A model generated the notes under the pieces. That model did no database searches, was not told where the DNA came from, and saw only the letters and a list, made by a program, of their open reading frames with translations. Positions 46,987-56,443 of a stretch of DNA of 64,000 nucleotides are shown piece by piece; position 1 is the stretch's first letter, and every line of letters starts with the position of its first letter. Origin of the DNA: Actinomycetes bacterium (GTDB lineage: Bacteria; Actinomycetota; Acidimicrobiia; Acidimicrobiales; RAAP-2); assembly GCA_021823525.1 (NCBI GenBank), contig JAKANY010000003.1, positions 51,002 to 115,001 on the forward strand. The letters run 5' to 3'. A program made the position numbers and the translations under genes.

Positions 46987-49900
46987 TGCGAGCTACGACG
47001 TGGCGGCCGACGGCGTCCCGACCGGTCCGGGGCTGTGGGCCCTCGAGGCGTCCGCGGGAACGGGCAAGACGTGGAACATCGAGAACTTCGCCGCGCGCTA
47101 CCTCGCCTCGGGTGCCGTCCTGCCCGAGGAGCTCGTGATCGTCACCTTCACCAAGGCTGCGGCCCGTGAGCTCCAGGTGCGCATCCGCGCGAGCCTCACG
47201 GCCGCCCTGGCGCTGGAGCCCGCCGGGGGGCGCGACACTGCCCAGCGCGCCGCGCTACGCCACGCCCTGGCCAACTACGGCCAGCTGCGCATCTCGACGA
47301 TCCACGCCTTCGCCCAGCGCAGCCTGGCGCTCCTCGGTGAGCCGATCGACCAGGTCACCGACGAGACGGGGTCCGCTACCTACCTCGCCAGCGTGTTCAA
47401 CGAGGCGGTCCGCTGCCTGTCTCCCGCCTCGCTGGCCGATCTCGTGGCCATCGACGGCTACCGCAACCGGGCGCTGCGCGCCCTCACCCGCCTCGCGCAC
47501 AACCCCACCGCGCAGCTCCTCGACTCGGGGCGTCCCGGCGTCGAGGGTCCGCTGGCGGAGGTGATCGCGCGGGCCCGCGACATCACCGAGGCCCGCAAGG
47601 CCGAGCTGGGTTGGCACGACTACAACGACATGCTCACGCGCCTCGCATCCCGCCTGCGGACCCCGCGCGACGCAGCGCTGCTCGCCTCGACGATCAAGGT
47701 CCTGCTGATCGACGAGTTCCAGGACACCGACGCGCTGCAACTCGAGATCTTCACCACCCTGGCCCACGCTGGCCACCTCCTCGCCTACGTTGGGGTGGGC
47801 GACCCGAAGCAGGCGATCTACGGCTTTCGCGGCGGTGACGTCCAGGTCTACCGCGAGGCCGTTCCCGAGGGCTCGGCCCACGTTCTCACGACCAACTTCC
47901 GCTCCACCTCGAGGTTCGTTGAGGCGGCGAACCTGTTCTTCGCGGGCACCGACTTCGGGATCGACCTCGACGACGAGCCGGTCGCCGTCACCGAGGACCT
48001 GAGCGTCGCGACCACCCCCATCAGCTACCGACCTGTGCGGGCGGGCGGTCCGCGGGCGGATCTCGGCGACGCGCTGGGGCCCCCGTGGCGCTACCGGGAG
48101 GTCGAGGCGCCCCAGACACCCCAAGTCCGCGCGCGGGCCTTCGCGGACCTGGTGCGCGTGGTGCGCGCGAAGGTGGGGCGCGAGCAGATCCCCGACCCCG
48201 ACACCGGTCAGGTCCGCGCGGTCGACTACCGCGACATCTGCGTCTTGGTCACCGCGAACGAACACGCGGCCGACGTGGCGCGCGCCCTACAGCGTGAGGG
48301 CGTTCCCGTCAGCCTGCTCGGTGGGGACAATGTCTTTGCCTCGGAGGCCGCGGCGCAGTGGGCCTCCCTGCTGCGGGCGGTAAGTCGCCCGGCGCGCGCC
48401 TCGAGCGCCCGCCTGCTCGCCCAGTCCTGGTTCGGGGGCTGCCCCCTGAGCGAGATCCACGCGCACCTGGGCGACGATCGCTGGCTGGGCCCGTGGCAGG
48501 CATCGCTGGTGGCCTGGAGCGAGATCTTCGCCACGCGCCCCCGCCACGACTTCTTCGACGCGGTCGTCGACGAGTCAGACGTCCTGGTGCGCCTCACGCG
48601 CTACGAGGGCGCCGAGCGCAACGTGACCGATCTGGTCCACCTGTCCGAGATCCTGCGTTCGCGCCCCCTCGACTCGTTGGCCGAGCTCATCGACCTGCTC
48701 GAGACGACGGACGCCCGCGAGGAGGGCGACGTTCCCGACACCGAGGTCGCCGGCGGCGCGTTCGTGCGCCGGATCGAGGACGACCGCAGCGCGGTCCGCG
48801 TGATGACCGTGCACAAGGCCAAGGGACTGCAGTTCCCGATCGTCCTGGTCCCGTACCTGAGCGACTACTCGCGTCGAGACTCCGTGGTCTCCTACCGCGC
48901 CTACGATCCCGCGGGTACGGGGGTCTCGGTGGTGGACCTCGGCGCGGCGAGCGATGCGGGCCGACGCGTCGGGCGCGCTCTGGACGTCAGCGAGGGCCTA
49001 CGGCGCGCTTACGTGGCCCTGACCCGCGCCATGTACCAGAACATCGTCTGGGTGTGGCCCACGACCCGCGGCGGCGACCCGATCGTGCGCTCGCGTGACG
49101 GCTGGCGCGCCCTGGCCGAGGAGCATCCCGACCTGTTCGCCCGCGACGAGGACGAGCCCCCGGCGCCCGTGGTCGTCCCGCGAGCGCTGGCCCGCGAGGT
49201 CGCGACCCTGGGTGGGCGCACCCTTCCCGCCCCCCTGCGCCGCCTGTCGTACTCATCGCTGGTGGACCTGCTCGACGCGCCCAGCACCCTCGAGGTCGAG
49301 GCCGACCGCGAGACCGACGACGACGAGGGGACGTCCGGCTCGCTGGCCCCTTTGGAGGAGGGACGCTTCGCCGACCTCGTGGGCTCGGTCACGCTGGGGA
49401 AGGTCGTGCACCGCGTGTTCGAGCTCGTCGACGTGTCCTCGCCCGATGTCGATGCGAGTCTCGACTCCCTCGTGCGCGAGGCCGGTGAGGAGTTCGGTCT
49501 AGGGCTCGACGACCCCTCCGCCCGCCGGGTCGTGCGCTCGGCCGACGTCGTCGATCTCGTCGGGGGCGCGCTCGCGACCCCACTGGGCGACATCGCGCCC
49601 GGCCGACGGCTCCTGGACCTCGGCCCGGGAGCGCGCTTGACCGAGGTCGGATTCGATCTCGCGATCGACCCCGACGTGACGGCGTCCGACGTCTTCGCCG
49701 TCGTGCGCCGCCACCTCGCCACTGTGCCCGGCTTCGCCGGCTGGCTCGAGCGCCTCCACGTGCGCGACGAAGTCCTCGGCGGGGTACTGACGGGCTCCCT
49801 GGACGCGATCTTTGCCGACGGCCCGCCCGACGATCCCCGGTTCTTCGTCGTCGACTACAAGACGAACCGCCTCGGCGAGGGGAGCCCCGACGAGTACACG

Positions 49901-50152
49901 CCTCGTGCGACCGAGCAGGCCATGGCGGCGCACCACTACCCGCTCCAGGCTCTCATCTACCTCGTCGCCCTGCACCGGTACCTGCGCTCGCGCCTTCCCG
50001 ACTACGCCTACCAGCGCCACGTGCGCGGCGCGGCGTACCTCTTCGTGCGCGGGATGCGACCCGAGCGCCCGGGTCAGGGCGTCGTGTGGCTCGCCCCGCC
50101 CGCGGCCGCCATCGAGGAGCTCAGCGACCTGCTCGACGGGGTGCGCTCGTGA
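46979..50152 (+). CDS. recB: exodeoxyribonuclease V subunit beta (RecB)
   Basis: 1057-residue 3'-5' helicase and nuclease. Walker A is EASAGTGKTWNIE near residue 22. TFTKAAARELQVRI, LLIDEFQDTDALQ (Walker B), VGDPKQAIYGFRGGD and VMTVHKAKGLQFPIV are UvrD-type helicase motifs. The C-terminal RecB nuclease keeps GKVVHRVFEL, the acidic LTGSLDAIFAD and VVDYKTNRL. I chose the GTG at 46979, overlapping the recC stop. Slightly shorter than the E. coli protein (1180). Confidence 0.95.
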   Translation: MRSASYDVAADGVPTGPGLWALEASAGTGKTWNIENFAARYLASGAVLPEELVIVTFTKAAARELQVRIRASLTAALALEPAGGRDTAQRAALRHALANYGQLRISTIHAFAQRSLALLGEPIDQVTDETGSATYLASVFNEAVRCLSPASLADLVAIDGYRNRALRALTRLAHNPTAQLLDSGRPGVEGPLAEVIARARDITEARKAELGWHDYNDMLTRLASRLRTPRDAALLASTIKVLLIDEFQDTDALQLEIFTTLAHAGHLLAYVGVGDPKQAIYGFRGGDVQVYREAVPEGSAHVLTTNFRSTSRFVEAANLFFAGTDFGIDLDDEPVAVTEDLSVATTPISYRPVRAGGPRADLGDALGPPWRYREVEAPQTPQVRARAFADLVRVVRAKVGREQIPDPDTGQVRAVDYRDICVLVTANEHAADVARALQREGVPVSLLGGDNVFASEAAAQWASLLRAVSRPARASSARLLAQSWFGGCPLSEIHAHLGDDRWLGPWQASLVAWSEIFATRPRHDFFDAVVDESDVLVRLTRYEGAERNVTDLVHLSEILRSRPLDSLAELIDLLETTDAREEGDVPDTEVAGGAFVRRIEDDRSAVRVMTVHKAKGLQFPIVLVPYLSDYSRRDSVVSYRAYDPAGTGVSVVDLGAASDAGRRVGRALDVSEGLRRAYVALTRAMYQNIVWVWPTTRGGDPIVRSRDGWRALAEEHPDLFARDEDEPPAPVVVPRALAREVATLGGRTLPAPLRRLSYSSLVDLLDAPSTLEVEADRETDDDEGTSGSLAPLEEGRFADLVGSVTLGKVVHRVFELVDVSSPDVDASLDSLVREAGEEFGLGLDDPSARRVVRSADVVDLVGGALATPLGDIAPGRRLLDLGPGARLTEVGFDLAIDPDVTASDVFAVVRRHLATVPGFAGWLERLHVRDEVLGGVLTGSLDAIFADGPPDDPRFFVVDYKTNRLGEGSPDEYTPRATEQAMAAHHYPLQALIYLVALHRYLRSRLPDYAYQRHVRGAAYLFVRGMRPERPGQGVVWLAPPAAAIEELSDLLDGVRS

Positions 50153-51990
50153 GTGCCCTGCTCGAGCAGATCCGCGAGGCCTTCGAGTGGCGACCGACGC
50201 GAGCCGCCGACGAGACGTGGCTGCCACCGGGATTCGAGGGGACGCTGCGCGTCATCGCCGACTTCTACCGCGACCGCCTCGACGACCCCACCTTGGAGGC
50301 GGCGCTGTGGGCCAGCGCCCTCCTCCTGCTCGCCCTGACCGAGGGCAGCACGTGCCTGGCTCTCGACGACCTGGTGGGGGCCTCGGGCTTCGCCCGGGTC
50401 GCGACGCGGTGGCGCCAGGATCCCGGCGCGTGGCGCACCACCCTCGAGGGGGCGCGCCTCGGCGACGGCGGGGACGACGTCCAGCCGCTCGCCTACGCCC
50501 ACGGGCGCCTCTACTTCGATCGCTACCTTCGCCTCGAACGCGAGATCGCCCGCGCGCTCCTCGCACCGCTCGGCCCCGATGCGCTGCGCCGGCCCTCCGA
50601 GTGGGATGACGTGTGCAACCAGGTCTTCGTCGGTAGCGACGCCGCTCAGCGCGACTTCGCCCGCGACCTGTTCGACCACCGCGTGAGCGTCTTGCTCGGG
50701 GGACCCGGGACCGGCAAGACCACCACGGTCGCCAGGACCCTCCTGGCCCTGGCGCGCGTGACGGGCCCGCCGCCCTCGGTGGCCGTGGTCGCCCCGACGG
50801 GCAAGGCCGCGCAGCGCCTCGGCGACGCTCTCGCGAGCGCGACTTTCGCCCGCGAGTCCGACCGAGTCGGCGACGTCACCCCCACCGTGGCGCCCACGAC
50901 CATCCACGCCTTCCTCGGCGTGACGCCGATCACGCCCCGGCGCCGCGACAGCGATCCCGTGCCCGTCGACATCGTGGTCTGCGACGAGACCTCCATGGTC
51001 GATGTCACGCTGCTGGCCGAGCTGCTGCGCTCGCTCTCGGAGAACACCCGCCTGGTGCTCGTGGGCGACCCCAACCAGCTCCAGAGCGTCGACGTGGGCT
51101 CGGCGCTGGCCGATCTCGCCGCGGTCGACCGGCGCGTCCTGCCCGGTGCCACCCTCGAGATCGTCCACCGCGGAGAGCGGGGGGCGACCAGTCCTGTCGC
51201 CCGTGACGAGCTGCTGGCCTTCTTCGAGGCCATCCGCGACGACCGCGTCGACGAGGCCATCACGCTCTTGACGAGCGGAGGCAGAACTCTGTCCCTCGTC
51301 GAGCCCAGCGCTGCCGGCGCCCTCGGGAGTGACGGCGCTGACGCCTTGGCGTTGGTGCGCTCCCGCGCGCACGCCCTCGTCGACCTGGCCGCGCCGGATG
51401 CGTCTCCCGCTGCGCGATCCCGCGAGCTCGCCAGCGTCATGGTCCTGGCCGCCCAGCATCGCGGTGACCTCAGCCGCTCCTGGTGGGTCGAACAGGTTCG
51501 GCGCGATCTCGGGTGGGAGCTCCTCGCTTACCCGCACCGCGCCGGCATGCCCGTGCTCGTCACCGCGAGCGACCCCCGCAGTGGCGTCATCAACGGCGAC
51601 ACCGGTCTGCTCGTTCGCGTCGATGACGCCGGAACGCTGCGCTTCCAGCCCGCGGTCGCGGAGGCTGGCGCGTCACGCAGCGCCGACGACGCCCGCTCCC
51701 TGGTCCCCTCGGTGCTCCAGCACTGGCAACCGTGGTGGGCCATGACCATCCACAAGGCGCAGGGCTCCGAGTTCGACGCGGTGATCGTCTCGTTGACCCC
51801 GGGAACCCGGTTGATCTCCAAGCAACTCTTCTACACCGCAGTCACGCGCGCGCGCGAGCGCGTAATCGTCGTAGCGCGCATCGAGGACGTTCGCCGGGCA
51901 CTCGTGAGCCCCGCGCGTCGCTCCACGGGGCTCACCGACGTGATCGCCGCGCTGCGCCCCGGGAGCGGCGCGGCCCCGACGCCGCGGTAA
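50149..51990 (+). CDS. recD: exodeoxyribonuclease V subunit alpha (RecD)
   Basis: 613-residue 5'-3' helicase subunit. Walker A GGPGTGKTTTVART is near residue 184. VVCDETSMVDVTLLAELL is Walker B, VGDPNQLQSVDVGSAL motif III and TIHKAQGSEFDAV near 560 motif V. YTAVTRARERVIVV is motif VI. I chose the GTG at 50149, which overlaps the recB stop (GTGA). It completes the recC-recB-recD operon. Confidence 0.95.
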   Translation: MSALLEQIREAFEWRPTRAADETWLPPGFEGTLRVIADFYRDRLDDPTLEAALWASALLLLALTEGSTCLALDDLVGASGFARVATRWRQDPGAWRTTLEGARLGDGGDDVQPLAYAHGRLYFDRYLRLEREIARALLAPLGPDALRRPSEWDDVCNQVFVGSDAAQRDFARDLFDHRVSVLLGGPGTGKTTTVARTLLALARVTGPPPSVAVVAPTGKAAQRLGDALASATFARESDRVGDVTPTVAPTTIHAFLGVTPITPRRRDSDPVPVDIVVCDETSMVDVTLLAELLRSLSENTRLVLVGDPNQLQSVDVGSALADLAAVDRRVLPGATLEIVHRGERGATSPVARDELLAFFEAIRDDRVDEAITLLTSGGRTLSLVEPSAAGALGSDGADALALVRSRAHALVDLAAPDASPAARSRELASVMVLAAQHRGDLSRSWWVEQVRRDLGWELLAYPHRAGMPVLVTASDPRSGVINGDTGLLVRVDDAGTLRFQPAVAEAGASRSADDARSLVPSVLQHWQPWWAMTIHKAQGSEFDAVIVSLTPGTRLISKQLFYTAVTRARERVIVVARIEDVRRALVSPARRSTGLTDVIAALRPGSGAAPTPR

Positions 51991-52031
51991 TCAGATCCGC
52001 GCAGGTTCCACACCGGGCACCCTCTGAAGGT

Positions 52032-52051
52032 GACCCCATCGCTCTGGGGTC
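52032..52051 (+). terminator. hairpin after recD
   Basis: GACCCCA-TCGCTC-TGGGGTC, a perfect 7-bp stem 41 bp past the recD stop, followed by CCCCC rather than T. Probably ends the recCBD transcript. Otherwise the 286-bp gap before the next gene holds a second hairpin (52232-52256, nine pairs including one G-T) just ahead of that gene's ribosome site, and no other feature I can support. Confidence 0.5.
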
Positions 52052-52276
52052 CCCCAAGAGCGACTGCGTTCCGTCGGTGGTGTCGACGCTCCCAGTGACC
52101 TCTGCAGAACTGTCGTTCCGGGCACGGTGCGTCGCGACACCCCACCGCCGTGTTCGCGCAGCCCCCTGGCGGTACACTCGCCGCTGTTGGGGAGGTCGAG
52201 CAGGCTTCGCTCCCCTCGCCCTCCCCGGAGTCCCGCCGGCCCCTGCGGCTGGCGGGTGCAGGGGGGGAGGTGCGTC

Positions 52277-55200
52277 ATGCGCACGACGCGTTCGATCCTG
52301 TGGTCGCCCCGGCGGACGGCAGCGACCATCGCCGCGGTGGCGGTCCTGGTAGCCAGTTGGGCCGTGGCCATCGCCGTGGCGGCGCCCGCGCCACGCGTGG
52401 GCGCGTCGACGACGCCCTGGCCCTACACGGCCACAGTCACCTCCGGGCCCCGGCAGGGCCAGGTGGTGAACCTGCAGCAGCTGGGGAACCTCGCCCTCGA
52501 GGACGTCGGGACCCAAGTCGGGCAGGCGATCTTGCACGTCAATGTCGCCTCGTCTCCGTACCAGTGCCTCGACGGGTCGACCCTCAACGTCTTCTCCCTC
52601 AATGGCCAGGACTTCGTGCACAACGGGCTCCAGGGCAGCCAGTGCGCTTACGGGACGTGGGAGATCGTGCCCTCCGCCATCGTCACTCCCAACCAGATGC
52701 CCTCGATCGGATCAGCGGGACTCTCGTCCAACGGTTTTACCGCCGCATGGGCCACGCTCCACCTGGTGGGCGAGAACCTTGGATCGACAACCGGCTCCGT
52801 GCTGCTGATACCCGAGGGCGCCAGCAGCACCGGGCCCGCGCAGGGCATGTCCATCGTCTCGTGGTCGCCGACCGCGGTCACCGCCAACGCACCGGTTCCG
52901 CCCTCGACCAACGTCACGCAGTTCTACGCCCTGCTCCTCACCAGCACCGGAGCGGCTGCCGGGGTCCAAGTGAGCGGATCGTCAGGCGCGCCCGGGCGTG
53001 TCGTGCGCCTGGGCATCGGACCAGGGACGAGGGTTCTCATCTCCCCCGGCTCGCTGGTCGCCACCATCGGGACACGCATCGTGCACCTGCCCGTCGCACC
53101 CGAGATGCGCGGTCGCGTCCTGCTCGCGCCGGCCGGCTTCCTCGCCTCGCTCGTGGGGGCCGCAAAGAGCTGGGACTCGGGAACGCGCCAATTGCGCCTG
53201 GCGACAGCGCGCACGGAGCTCATCTTCCAGGCGGGGAACCGCCACTACACGCTGAACGGTCAGTCGCGCATGGCCGGTGTCGCACCCTTCTTCCTGCGCC
53301 GCGTCTTCCTGGTGCCCGTCGCCGTCGTGATCCAAGCCTTCGCGTTCTCGGTAGGCCGAGCGACCGGGGTGCGCACCGCCACCGCGGGCGCCAGCACCTT
53401 CGTGATCACGCCGTGTCACGAGTGCGGAGGCAGCGGTGGGTCGGGCGGCAACGGAGGCTCGGGGGGTTCGGGGGGCGCGACGCCCGTGACCACCACGATC
53501 ACCTCCGACTATGGCCTTCATGCTCAGCCGCTCGTCGGAGGACTGAGCACGGGCACATGGTGCAATGTCCCTCACGCGCCATCGTTACTGGGGGGGTTCG
53601 CCCTCGGCTCGTGCACCGCCGGGCCGCTGACGCCCTACAACAACCCCGCGGCGGGCGTCGCCTCCGTTGGCGCGTCGGTGTTCGGCGTCGCTGGTGGTGA
53701 GGCCGATCAATCCCTCGAGCTCGCGTACACCTCCAAGGCGCCCGCGGGCGTCACCTCGACAGTCACCGTGCAGGCCACCGTGGACACCGCGAACATGACC
53801 TACGGCATCTCAGGCGCGGGAGGCTCCTGCGCGCCCACACAGGTCAACGCAGCGGGGCTCCAGCCGGGAACCGACACGCTGAGCTCCTGTTTGGGCACCT
53901 TCCAAGCGGTCATCCCGCTCGGTGACGTCGCGAGCGTGACCTCGGCGGTGATGACCTACGCGAACGGGCAGTGGTCCAACCTGAACAACGCCCAGCAAGC
54001 CTGCCTCAAGACGACCCAGACCGGCACCAACGGCGAGGCGTGCGCGGTCAACGCTGCGAACGTCCTGATGAACGCCGCGGGCACGGGCGCCTCGATGAGC
54101 ATCACGCAGTCGCCACCGTTCACCTACACCGGCACCATGGTCGGCGGCAGCACGACCTACTTCAGCGTCGACCCGGAGGCCCAGGTCGCCGACGTAGGTC
54201 TGGGCACCGAGATCAACTTCGTCACCTCCTGGGTCGTCTTCGTCGTCACGGAGCAGTACACCGAGAGCGAGTACGGGTGGACGTTCCCGGTCGCGGAAGT
54301 GGGCCAACCCCTCTTGAGCAACTGGCTCGAGCAGTGCGGCAACGCGAACCCCCTCTCCTGCACGCTCGTGGCGGGCACGAGCGCCACGGTCTCGGGCGAC
54401 CTGCCCTCCGGGATGACCATCGGCTCCGAGGATGGGGACATCGTCCTCACCGGCTCGCCCGCGGCCGGCACGGAGGGGCAGTACCAGTTCAACGTCCAAG
54501 TCGCCGGTGGCAGCCTGTACAACTGCGCCCTGGCCGTGGGTCCACCCCTCGCGCTCGAGCAGCTCAGCCCCACGACCACCTACACGTACGAGACGGGCGT
54601 GGGCTTTGCCAACGCCGGGGCGTTTGCGCTGCCCTTCACCACGACGGGAGGCGTCGGCCCGACGGCGTGGAACCTCGTCGGCGGACCTGTGTGGCTCCAG
54701 ATCGCCTACAGTCCCCCGACGAGCTCGAGTGGCGGCGGCCCCCCCGTCCTCACCACCGTGGGACAGGTGCCAACGAGCGGAACGTACTCCTTCCGGCTCC
54801 AGGCCTGGGACGACTACAAGTCGGTCACGTCGCCTCCGCTGCAGGCCATGATCGTCCCCCCGTTGACCTTGCCCGGCGGCCCCGTGACCACCGCGTTCAC
54901 CAGCGAGCCCTTCAGCTTCAGCCTGGCGAACCTCAGCACTGGAGGCGTCGCCCCGGTCTCCTGGGCGGTCGATCCCTGCAGCAGTTGCGGGGCTCTTCCA
55001 GCGGGCGTCACGCTCAATCCCGCAACCGGGCTGCTCTCTGGTGAGCCGAGCACGCCGGGCACGTACCACTTCGTTGTCGTCGCCACCGACTCCCGCGGGG
55101 TGACCGCCGACACTGGCGTGACGATCGGGGTCACCACGCCTCCGCCGCTCGCGATCCAGCCCTCCAGCCTGCCCGCCGGCAGCCTGGGCACCCCGTACTC

Positions 55201-55432
55201 GGTCAAGTTGACCGAGTCGGGATCCGGCGGCCCTCCCTTCTCGTGGACGGTCGCGGCGGGCAAGCTGCCCCCGGGCCTCGGACTCACGATCGCCACGGGC
55301 AAGCCGTACTACGGGGCACTCGCCTACATCTCGGGCAAGCCGACGCAAGTTGGATCGTTCACGTTCTCGCTCCGACTGACCGACGGAGCAGGCAAGTCCG
55401 TGACGAGTGCTTTCACCATCCACATCACGTGA
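52277..55432 (+). CDS. large secreted multidomain protein with He_PIG-type Ig repeats
   Basis: 1051 residues. The signal peptide spans about residues 1-43 (hydrophobic TIAAVAVLVASWAVAIAVAA). Residues about 245-375 resemble a copper-amine-oxidase N-terminal (stalk-like) domain with MRGRVLLAPAGFLASLVGA and HYTLNGQSRM. A CHEC motif and a Gly/Ser linker (near residues 378-400) follow. The middle part is unrecognised. At least two or three putative Ig (He_PIG) repeats follow: GDLPSGMTIGSEDGDIVLTG, LPAGVTLNPATGLLSGEPST, then LPPGLGLTIATG and YISGKPTQVGSFTF. No LPXTG or C-terminal membrane helix, so it is released or held non-covalently. Start ATG at 52277 behind GGGGAGG. Adhesion or polymer binding is a guess. 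Confidence 0.8.
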   Translation: MRTTRSILWSPRRTAATIAAVAVLVASWAVAIAVAAPAPRVGASTTPWPYTATVTSGPRQGQVVNLQQLGNLALEDVGTQVGQAILHVNVASSPYQCLDGSTLNVFSLNGQDFVHNGLQGSQCAYGTWEIVPSAIVTPNQMPSIGSAGLSSNGFTAAWATLHLVGENLGSTTGSVLLIPEGASSTGPAQGMSIVSWSPTAVTANAPVPPSTNVTQFYALLLTSTGAAAGVQVSGSSGAPGRVVRLGIGPGTRVLISPGSLVATIGTRIVHLPVAPEMRGRVLLAPAGFLASLVGAAKSWDSGTRQLRLATARTELIFQAGNRHYTLNGQSRMAGVAPFFLRRVFLVPVAVVIQAFAFSVGRATGVRTATAGASTFVITPCHECGGSGGSGGNGGSGGSGGATPVTTTITSDYGLHAQPLVGGLSTGTWCNVPHAPSLLGGFALGSCTAGPLTPYNNPAAGVASVGASVFGVAGGEADQSLELAYTSKAPAGVTSTVTVQATVDTANMTYGISGAGGSCAPTQVNAAGLQPGTDTLSSCLGTFQAVIPLGDVASVTSAVMTYANGQWSNLNNAQQACLKTTQTGTNGEACAVNAANVLMNAAGTGASMSITQSPPFTYTGTMVGGSTTYFSVDPEAQVADVGLGTEINFVTSWVVFVVTEQYTESEYGWTFPVAEVGQPLLSNWLEQCGNANPLSCTLVAGTSATVSGDLPSGMTIGSEDGDIVLTGSPAAGTEGQYQFNVQVAGGSLYNCALAVGPPLALEQLSPTTTYTYETGVGFANAGAFALPFTTTGGVGPTAWNLVGGPVWLQIAYSPPTSSSGGGPPVLTTVGQVPTSGTYSFRLQAWDDYKSVTSPPLQAMIVPPLTLPGGPVTTAFTSEPFSFSLANLSTGGVAPVSWAVDPCSSCGALPAGVTLNPATGLLSGEPSTPGTYHFVVVATDSRGVTADTGVTIGVTTPPPLAIQPSSLPAGSLGTPYSVKLTESGSGGPPFSWTVAAGKLPPGLGLTIATGKPYYGALAYISGKPTQVGSFTFSLRLTDGAGKSVTSAFTIHIT

Positions 55433-55810
55433 CCGAAGGAGGCAGCCAGGATCGTCCCTGCGGTGAGGCGCCGCCATCCGAAGGAGGACTCGCTGCAGGC
55501 AGGTGGCGGCACGCCGGCGGGTATACAGCAAGCCACGGCTTTGCGGGTTCCTCAGCGGCTCGTTCCGTGGCGGTGGGTCCGGCGCATGCGCACCGGGCTT
55601 CTCTGCGACGGCCTGGTGCGCGCGGGCTCGACGCGTGGACCTCTTCCGGCTGGCGGGAGTCGGGGGGCATTCCTCCCCGGCGCACGGCGAAGACCCCCCC
55701 CCGACGGGGTACCACGGTGGTCCCGTCCCGTTGGTGGCACTGGGGTCCGCGCCGCGCTCAAGTGACGCCCGCCGGACAATGACAATCCCGGTCGCCGCCT
55801 CAGCACCTAC
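55433..55810. other. 378-bp stretch without a supportable gene
   Basis: Between the secreted protein and the transposase remnant. The short sequence CCGAAGGAGG occurs twice (about 55433 and 55480). A GCCGCCA/TGGCGGC pair around a long loop near 55471-55510 might terminate the upstream gene. Open frames here run on into the antisense of the transposase remnant and show no protein features. If a second transposase frame once followed orfA, it has been lost from this place. Confidence 0.5.
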
Positions 55811-56307
55811 TCAGCGAGCGTCCGACCGTGCGCCCTTCGAGACGACCCGGCTCGCGGAGCGGAGAGCTGCCGGCTGCTCGGGCCGCTGGGTCGCCTCCTC
55901 GGTGACCTCGGCCAGCAGCCGCGACAAGTCCTCCGATGCTTTTCCCTGGATCTCGAGGGCCTGGCGATGCTTCGTGAGCTGGGACTCGAGGCGCTCGTTC
56001 TCGCGCTTCAGGCGCTCGATCTCGGCCCTGTCGGCGCTGCGCTTCGAGCGCCGGGGCATCGGGGACCCGTCGCCGAGAGCGCCGACCTCGCGTGCCCGGC
56101 GCCACTCGACGATATGGCTCGAGTAGGGGCTCTCGCGTCGAAGCAGCGCCCCTTCGCGCCGGGATCGGTCGTCTCCGCGTACTCGTCGAGAATTGCGAGC
56201 TGGTACGCGGTGCTCAAGCGCCGGAGCGTCGGCTTCGCGGCCCGGTCGTCATCGGGCACGACGCCATCATGGGCGCGCGCGATCAGGGCTGCCGATGTCA
56301 TGGTCAC
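55811..56307 (-). pseudogene. frameshifted IS3-type transposase orfA remnant
   Basis: Two minus-strand frames join into one IS3-like orfA product. The upstream frame gives AKPTLRRLSTAYQLAILDEYAETTDPGAKG. After an apparent one-base loss in AAGGGGCGC near 56160, the other frame continues ALLRRESPYSSHIVEWRRAR, the usual helix-turn-helix of this family. It then continues through a leucine-zipper-like part (RAEIERLKRENERLESQLTKHRQALEIQGKA, seen from 56059 down). The partner orfB (DDE integrase core) is missing. IS3 elements use programmed frameshifting between orfA and orfB, but this shift lies inside orfA, so decay is more likely. Confidence 0.7.
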
Positions 56308-56443
56308 GTTGTAGGTGGTTCTGTCTCGCCCCGGTGGGATGGTGGGCTACAGCAGGTGTCTCACGTCAGCCTGACCGACTGGGAGGTAAGGTCGTACAGC
56401 CCTCGTTGGGGCTAACGCGCGCACTCCATCCAGCAAGCAGTAT

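Noticed and set aside
55503..56126. 207-codon plus-strand frame in the IS remnant region
   Set aside because: Antisense to the transposase remnant over half its length, Ser/Arg-rich, no motif or ribosome site.
56398..56413. AGCCC/GGGCT hairpin as terminator of the SDR gene
   Set aside because: Only 5 bp of stem and no T-tract; too weak to call.
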